A program made the translations under genes and the position numbers. From Erwinia sp050410775 (GTDB taxonomy: Bacteria > Pseudomonadota > Gammaproteobacteria > Enterobacterales > Enterobacteriaceae), in assembly GCF_050410775.1 (NCBI RefSeq), contig NZ_CP191229.1: a stretch of 64,000 nt of DNA; one strand, 5' to 3'. Positions 59,098 to 64,000 of this stretch are shown here, piece after piece. Below the pieces are notes generated by a model. It was given only the letters and a program-made list of their open reading frames with translations, did no database searches and was not told the origin of the DNA. Position 1 is the first letter of the stretch; the number at the start of each line of letters is the position of its first letter.

Positions 59098-59520
59098 ATG
59101 AAAAAAATCACACTGGCCTTGCTTATAACGGTTATCACCGCAGGCAGCACATTTTGCACGGTGGCCCAGGCTGAAGGCGCTCGTGGTCAGCAATGGCATC
59201 AGGAGGGAAGAGATCGGAATAGCGATCGTCACCACGTTGCTGCGCATCATAACGATAATCCCCACCGGGATGATCGTGGCCATAATCGTCACTATCAGCA
59301 ACGCGATCGTTTTGCCTGGCAGGGTTATCACTTCCAGCGCGGCCAGCCGTTACCGTCACATTTCCGTGAGAGGGACTATCGCGTTAATAACTGGCATGAA
59401 CGTGGGCTGCACAGGCCGTCGCGCGGTGAGCACTGGGCCTATATCGACGGCAACTATGTGCTGATTGCCGCCGCGACAGGCGTAATCACCTCTATTTTGC
59501 TGAATAACGTCATGCAGTGA
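59098..59520 (+). CDS. RcnB-like periplasmic protein
   Basis: 140 residues with signal peptide MKKITLALLITVITAGSTFC ending AQA. A His/Arg/Asp-rich middle (HHVAAHHNDNPHRDDRGHNR) is followed by the RcnB-type domain: GQPLPSHFRERDYRVNNW, LHRPSRGEHWAYIDGNYVLI and AAATGVITSILLN. RcnB of E. coli takes part in nickel/cobalt homeostasis; the His-rich insert could bind metal. Assigned from domain pattern; metal role inferred. Confidence 0.85.
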   Translation: MKKITLALLITVITAGSTFCTVAQAEGARGQQWHQEGRDRNSDRHHVAAHHNDNPHRDDRGHNRHYQQRDRFAWQGYHFQRGQPLPSHFRERDYRVNNWHERGLHRPSRGEHWAYIDGNYVLIAAATGVITSILLNNVMQ

Positions 59521-59529
59521 TCCTTTCAG

Positions 59530-59547
59530 CTGGCCCGCCCGGGCCAG
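59530..59547. terminator. Bidirectional hairpin between convergent genes
   Basis: CTGGCCCG/CGGGCCAG inverted repeat 10 bases after the RcnB-like stop and 20 bases before the stop of the convergent dehydrogenase gene. Confidence 0.6.
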
Positions 59548-59567
59548 CATAGCCTGGCTTTTACCCT

Positions 59568-60707
59568 TTATGCGACGCGATAAGCCTCTTCAATCATAAA
59601 GCGCTGCTGCGCCTCGCTGTAGTTCACCAGGGCATTCTTGCTGTTTGCGCGCGCCAGCACCCAGCTGACTTCTTCTTCGCTCAGCGAAGGCGGCGCTTCC
59701 CAGAACGGCGTAATGGCGTTGTCCTTCAGCCAGGCAGTCAGCAGGCGTGCCGGCGGCACGGTAAAGCCCGGAAAGAGTTCCTCCACCAGCGCACTCATCA
59801 GCGTCTGCTGCTGCGCGTTCTCTTCGTCGGCCAGCAGCGTCAGGAACGGCAGCAGTAAACGACCGCAAACTTCGCCGTGGTGGAAATCCCGGATCGCCCC
59901 CAGTTCCCCTGCGATACCATGAATTACGCCCAGTCCGGCCATACTCAGGCTGGCGCCCCCGAGCCAGGAAGCCAGCAGCATCTGTTCGCGGGCGTCATCA
60001 CCCGCCTGGTCAGTGCGGTTGAGATTTGGCCAGGCGTGCACGAAGGCCCGCAGGCCGCTGAGCGCCGTCTGCCGGGTAAAAAGGTTACCCTTACTGGAGA
60101 GGTAAGCTTCAAAAAGATGGGTAAAGGCGTCGATAGCGCAGCACGCAAGGATACTGTCCGGCGTTCCTTTAAGCAGCTCGGGATCGAGAATAGCGACGTC
60201 AGGCACAAAATTGGCGTGGCGCAGTGAGGCTTTAACCCGGATATCTTTTTTATCGGTGACCACGGCATTCTGTGTGACTTCGCTGCCCGTTCCAGCGGTG
60301 GTCGGCACCGCTATCAGCGGCAGCGTTTCGCCGGTCACGGGCGTATCGCCCACCTTTTCCAGATAGCGCAGGGTAGCGAGAGGATGCTGGCTCATGGTGG
60401 CAAATGCCTTAGCGGCGTCGAGCACGCTACCGCCGCCGATGGCCACCACCCGGTGAACCTTGCCCCGCCAGCGTTCAACCCAGGCGTCGATCTCCTGCGG
60501 TGAGGCTTCATGTCTGACAATTTCCGTACCGGTCAGCAGCGGTGCCAGCCCGGATTCCAGCGCCTGCCACGCCTCGCCTTGCAAAAACGACTGGCCGCAA
60601 AACAGCAGCGTCGGCAGAGGATTACCCTGTAGTAACGGCAGCAGCTCCCGTAAGCTGCCGGGGCCGAAAAAGGTCTGGCGGTTGGCAATCATCAGACTGG
60701 TGTTCAT
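59568..60707 (-). CDS. Iron-containing alcohol dehydrogenase
   Basis: 379 residues. Type III alcohol dehydrogenase features: GGGSVLDAAKAFA (NAD(P) binding), PTTAGTGSEVTQNAVV, PDVAILDPEL (metal Asp), CCAIDAFTHLFEAY and GLGVIHGIAGELGAIRDFHH with the metal histidines. Probably reduces aldehydes or oxidises alcohols; the substrate cannot be deduced. Single gene, start ATG at 60707 after AAAGGATAATA-type leader. Confidence 0.92.
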   Translation of the reverse strand: MNTSLMIANRQTFFGPGSLRELLPLLQGNPLPTLLFCGQSFLQGEAWQALESGLAPLLTGTEIVRHEASPQEIDAWVERWRGKVHRVVAIGGGSVLDAAKAFATMSQHPLATLRYLEKVGDTPVTGETLPLIAVPTTAGTGSEVTQNAVVTDKKDIRVKASLRHANFVPDVAILDPELLKGTPDSILACCAIDAFTHLFEAYLSSKGNLFTRQTALSGLRAFVHAWPNLNRTDQAGDDAREQMLLASWLGGASLSMAGLGVIHGIAGELGAIRDFHHGEVCGRLLLPFLTLLADEENAQQQTLMSALVEELFPGFTVPPARLLTAWLKDNAITPFWEAPPSLSEEEVSWVLARANSKNALVNYSEAQQRFMIEEAYRVA

Positions 60708-60869
60708 TTTTATTATCCTTTTCAGACAGAGGGATGAGGAGAGGTTATAGCACAGCCCTGTGCAGATTTTCCTGCCCGCCCGTCTCTTTCAGAACTGGAT
60801 TAGAAGCAGCTTTCAAGCGTGGCCGGGCAAGAGCGGTGAATAAAGACATTGCGGGGAAGGGCCGTAAGA

Positions 60870-61253
60870 TCAGATTGCGCGAGCCGGGCAGGAGAAGGTG
60901 ATCATTTTATCCTGTGGCGCGTTGATCACGCTGAAACGGGTATCGGAGAGGCGTTGTGCCAGCCATCCCTCATGGGTGACGGCCGAGGGCAGGTAGCGCT
61001 GCCGATCGCTACTGTAAAGCAGACCGCTCTCCAGGGTGATATCGGGCATGCTGACGCGAAAAGAGGTGAAGCGGTCAACGATGGTGCCTTCCACAAGGCC
61101 TTGCTGCTTGCCGCTCAGCGTCTCCACACGACCATGGCAGGGCATACCTTTATTACCGCCAGAACAGGCGGTAAGAAGAAGTATTGCGACACATAGTGCA
61201 CCCCTGGCGAAAAACGTTCCCGCTGAGCATTGTTGTAAATCCTGGCTGCGCAT
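60870..61253 (-). CDS. Small lipoprotein of unknown function
   Basis: 127 residues. LCVAILLLTACSGGNKGMPC contains the lipobox LTAC, so processing at that cysteine is expected, with Ser-Gly after it, suggesting outer-membrane sorting. The N-terminus before it is unusually long (about 30 residues); a start nearer the lipobox is possible. The mature part includes EGTIVDRFTSFRVSMPDITL and FSCPARA. Family not recognised. Confidence 0.72.
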   Translation of the reverse strand: MRSQDLQQCSAGTFFARGALCVAILLLTACSGGNKGMPCHGRVETLSGKQQGLVEGTIVDRFTSFRVSMPDITLESGLLYSSDRQRYLPSAVTHEGWLAQRLSDTRFSVINAPQDKMITFSCPARAI

Positions 61254-61698
61254 ACGTCGTCCTTAAGTATGTTAAGGGAGTAAGTATAGTCCGCTCCGGC
61301 GGTTTAAGGCAGGCGTCACGCGGACAAAAACCAACCGGGAGTGGCTTTTTCACCGATGTTTACTTATTTTTTTCACAAACTGCCAACGTCTGACTGAATC
61401 AATTCAGCAAAAATGTTAACAACGGTTCGCAAAGCGGTGAGGTAATGCTACAATCGCCGTCGTCAGCAACCTAATCTTCTGTCATTCTGCATGATAACAG
61501 CCATCTTTCCCGACTTAAGGGGACTTCTCCCGCCAATGGTGGGGCAAATAGCGCAAGTTTTGAAACTACTTATATACTTTCGTTGCAGTGATGCACTCGT
61601 GTTTCTCAACGGTGCTGCCGGGAAAGCGACGCTTTTTCTGAGAGATGCCGGGCTGAGAAGCTTTTTGACGGACGAACACAACAGACTGAATCATTCCT
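61254..61698. other. Intergenic region upstream of the TonB-dependent receptor
   Basis: Divergent promoter region. No convincing gene or metal-regulated operator was found; short open frames here lack ribosome sites. Confidence 0.4.
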
Positions 61699-63855
61699 GT
61701 GAATAACAAAACTTCTGCTTTTTTGCTGACGCCGCTATTTCTGCTGCCGGCCTCTGCCAGTTACGCCCAGGCTTCCGGGGTATCAGACAGCGCTGACGCA
61801 TCAGGCCCGGAAAGCGCCATGATCGTCATAAAACAGCGCACCGGCCTGTCGGCGCTGGATACCCCCGCAGCGGTCAGCATTGTTGACGGCGAGACGCTGC
61901 GCAATAATTCTGCCCAGGTCAATCTCTCCGAGGGGCTGGGCAGTGTACCTGGATTACAAATACAGAACCGGCAAAACTACGCGCAGGATCTGCAACTATC
62001 CGTGCGTGGCTTTGGCAGCCGGGCAATGTATGGCGTCCGAGGCGTGCGGGTCTACGTTGACGGGATCCCTTCGACGATGCCGGATGGCCAGGGACAAACC
62101 TCGAACATTGATATCAATTCGGTAGACCGGGTTGAAGTGCTGCGCGGCCCATATTCCGCGCTTTACGGCAATGCCTCCGGCGGCGTGGTGAACATTGAAA
62201 CGGAAACCGGCGCTGAGCCAGCGACGCTCAGCGCCGGAACCTGGTTTGGCAGCTACGGGAGCTGGCGTAACAGCGTAAAGGCCAGCGGCGCAACCGGAGA
62301 TGGCACCCACGTTGGCGACGTTAACTACACGCTGTCCGGCTCCCGCTTTACGACACATGGCTACCGCGATCACAGCGGGACGCAGAAAAGCCTGGGCAAC
62401 GGCAAACTGGGTGTCCGCCTTGATGAGGCCAGTACGCTGACGCTGATGTTTAACAGTGTGTCGGTGGATGCGAACGATCCCGGCGGCCTGAGCAAAGAAG
62501 AGTGGCAGCAGAATCCGCGTCAGTCACCGCGCGGTGACAGTTTCAATACCCGCAAAAGCCTTGATCAGACGCAGGTCGGCCTGCGCTATCAGCGCGAGAT
62601 GAGCGAGAAAGACCAGCTTACCCTGACGACCTGGCACGGCGAGCGGCATACCACGCAGTATCAATCTATTCCCCGCGCGCCCCAGCTTAATCCAACTCAT
62701 GCCGGTGGCGTTATCGTCCTTGAGCGCAAATATTCCGGTGTGGATACCCGCTGGAAGCATCAGGATCAGATCGGCTCGCTGCCGTTTACGGCGATCGTCG
62801 GGCTGGATTATGAAACCCTGACCGAGCGTCGGCAGGGCTTCGAAAATTTTAATTATGTTAACGGCACGCTGGAGTATGGCGAAAAGGGGAGCCAGCGGCG
62901 TAACGAAAAAAACACCATGTGGAATCTCGATCCCTATCTGCAGACCAGCTGGCAGCTGACGTCAAAATGGACGCTGGATGCCGGGCTGCGCTACAGCACG
63001 ATTAGCTTTGATTCGGAAGACTATTATATTGAGCCCGGCAACGGCGATGACAGCGGCAGCACGCGCTATCATAAACTGCTGCCGATGGGGTCGCTGAACT
63101 ACGCGGTTACCGATGCCTGGAATCTCTACGTTTCCGCCGGACGCGGTTTTGAGACGCCAACTATTAATGAACTCTCCTACCGCTCAGTCAGCGGCAATCA
63201 GACCGGGCTCAATCTTGGCCTCAAGCCGGCCACCAGCGACACCGTCGAACTGGGCAGTAAAACCCGTATCGGCTATGGCCTGCTGACGGCGGCGATTTTC
63301 CAGACTAACACCGACAACGAGCTGGTGGTGGCGGAAAGCAGCAATGGCCGCTCAGTCTATAAGAATGCGGGTAAAACCCGTCGACGGGGCGTTGAGCTCG
63401 CCTTTGACCAGCAGTTTGCTGAAAACTGGCAGATAAAGATGGCCTGGACGCTGCTGGACGCCACTTACCGCAATGAAACCTGTAACGACAGCGGCAGTTG
63501 CACGCCGTCCGGCAACCGCCTGCCGGGTGTAGCGCGAAATATGGGCTATACATCGCTGGCATGGGCGCCGGAAGCGGGCTGGCACGCCGGGGCAGAGGTG
63601 CGCTATATGAGGAGCGTACAGGCCAATGATGAAAATGATGCAAAAGCGCCTTCCTATACGGTCGCCAGCCTGAATACAGGTTACCGGCTTAACTGGGATA
63701 AATGGTCACTCGATCTCTTTGGACGCGTCGACAATCTTTTTGATAAAGCCTACGTCGGTTCGGTCATTGTCAATGAGGGCAACGGTCGCTATTACGAGCC
63801 TGCGCCCGGGCGGAACTACGGTGGTGGAGCTACGCTTACCTATAGTTTCCAGTAA
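61699..63855 (+). CDS. pqqU: TonB-dependent receptor, PQQ-type PqqU (YncD)
   Basis: 718 residues: signal peptide ending ASYA, TonB-box-like SAMIVIK, a plug domain (LDTPAAVSIVDGETLRNNSA, VPGLQIQNRQNYAQDLQLSV, DRVEVLRGPYSALYGNASGG), a 22-strand barrel and a C-terminal Phe (LTYSFQ). Long stretches match E. coli YncD nearly word for word (QYQSIPRAPQLNPTHAGGVI, AGRGFETPTINELSYR, VDLFGRVDNLFDK-like end). YncD has been renamed PqqU because it imports pyrroloquinoline quinone. That fits bacteria that use PQQ-dependent glucose dehydrogenase upstream of gluconate oxidation. Confidence 0.92.
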   Translation: MNNKTSAFLLTPLFLLPASASYAQASGVSDSADASGPESAMIVIKQRTGLSALDTPAAVSIVDGETLRNNSAQVNLSEGLGSVPGLQIQNRQNYAQDLQLSVRGFGSRAMYGVRGVRVYVDGIPSTMPDGQGQTSNIDINSVDRVEVLRGPYSALYGNASGGVVNIETETGAEPATLSAGTWFGSYGSWRNSVKASGATGDGTHVGDVNYTLSGSRFTTHGYRDHSGTQKSLGNGKLGVRLDEASTLTLMFNSVSVDANDPGGLSKEEWQQNPRQSPRGDSFNTRKSLDQTQVGLRYQREMSEKDQLTLTTWHGERHTTQYQSIPRAPQLNPTHAGGVIVLERKYSGVDTRWKHQDQIGSLPFTAIVGLDYETLTERRQGFENFNYVNGTLEYGEKGSQRRNEKNTMWNLDPYLQTSWQLTSKWTLDAGLRYSTISFDSEDYYIEPGNGDDSGSTRYHKLLPMGSLNYAVTDAWNLYVSAGRGFETPTINELSYRSVSGNQTGLNLGLKPATSDTVELGSKTRIGYGLLTAAIFQTNTDNELVVAESSNGRSVYKNAGKTRRRGVELAFDQQFAENWQIKMAWTLLDATYRNETCNDSGSCTPSGNRLPGVARNMGYTSLAWAPEAGWHAGAEVRYMRSVQANDENDAKAPSYTVASLNTGYRLNWDKWSLDLFGRVDNLFDKAYVGSVIVNEGNGRYYEPAPGRNYGGGATLTYSFQ

Positions 63856-63946
63856 CAGTATCCAGAACAACCTGTCATCCGGCGTAGCCGGGTCGGCAGG
63901 TTCAAAGCACCGGGATGGATAAATAAGATAAACCGGGTGTTTTTTA

Positions 63947-63970
63947 CGATTTAGCACAGGCGCTAAATCG
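63947..63970 (+). terminator. Inverted repeat after pqqU
   Basis: CGATTTAGC/GCTAAATCG perfect stem, six-base loop, about 95 bases past the stop. No T-run directly after; may be a terminator or part of the next gene's control region. Confidence 0.4.
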
Positions 63971-64000
63971 AAAACGTTTAAATTTTGGTAAGGTTCATAC

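Noticed and set aside
61491..61706. 71-codon frame upstream of pqqU
   Set aside because: No ribosome site, product without recognisable features, and it overlaps the pqqU start and its probable promoter.

Overview
The window looks like the chromosome of an enterobacterium of the Erwiniaceae (Pantoea, Erwinia or Mixta type). The core genes purEK, lpxH, ppiB, cysS, ybcJ and folD followed by a tRNA-Arg(TCT) keep an enterobacterial order and sequence. The accessory content fits plant-associated relatives: an EsaR-type LuxR regulator, a KdgM porin, a membrane-bound gluconate 2-dehydrogenase and an IS407-group element. The species cannot be fixed from sequence reading alone.

Layout. 1-9494: the edge of an acyl-homoserine-lactone regulator gene, then housekeeping genes, with a MalI/MalX-like regulator and PTS pair in between. 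9679-17300: tRNA-Arg(TCT) used as an attachment site, followed by decayed integrative elements in tandem. These hold two integrase remnants on duplicated tRNA ends, lambdoid tail-gene fragments, an IS3-family element with a broken transposase, and small cargo genes in repeated terminator/promoter cassettes. 17500-21620: a TRAP transporter (dctPQM-like) and a KdgM porin, each with a KdgR-like operator, so probably one pectin-fragment or uronate uptake unit.

22156-47250 is the most unusual part. It is a contact-dependent inhibition (CDI, two-partner secretion) locus: a CdiB transporter, a CdiA effector of about 3850 residues with its immunity gene, then about 11 kb of displaced toxin/immunity cassettes. 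These include a short gene in which a signal-like leader is joined directly to a VENN element and a frameshifted toxin, a 3.7-kb 3' fragment of a second cdiA, an orphan VENN toxin, two symE remnants, two near-identical cdiA 3' fragments, and one immunity gene whose toxin is reduced to a tail. Immunity genes are mostly intact and usually followed by a hairpin; toxins are variably broken. The layout suggests repeated recombination at the conserved VENN-coding DNA.

47600-53960: mostly small single genes (YmgB/AriR-like, DUF4186, DUF1090, DUF1198, YrhK-like, GGCT-like), plus a pair of tiny membrane proteins. 54508-58318: the three-gene FAD-gluconate 2-dehydrogenase operon (Tat-exported small subunit, GMC flavoprotein, tri-haem cytochrome c). 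58619-63855: a small DUF2767-like gene, an RcnB-like periplasmic protein, an iron-type alcohol dehydrogenase, a lipoprotein, and a TonB-dependent receptor closely resembling the PQQ receptor PqqU/YncD. The dehydrogenase and PqqU both fit a periplasmic sugar-oxidation lifestyle.
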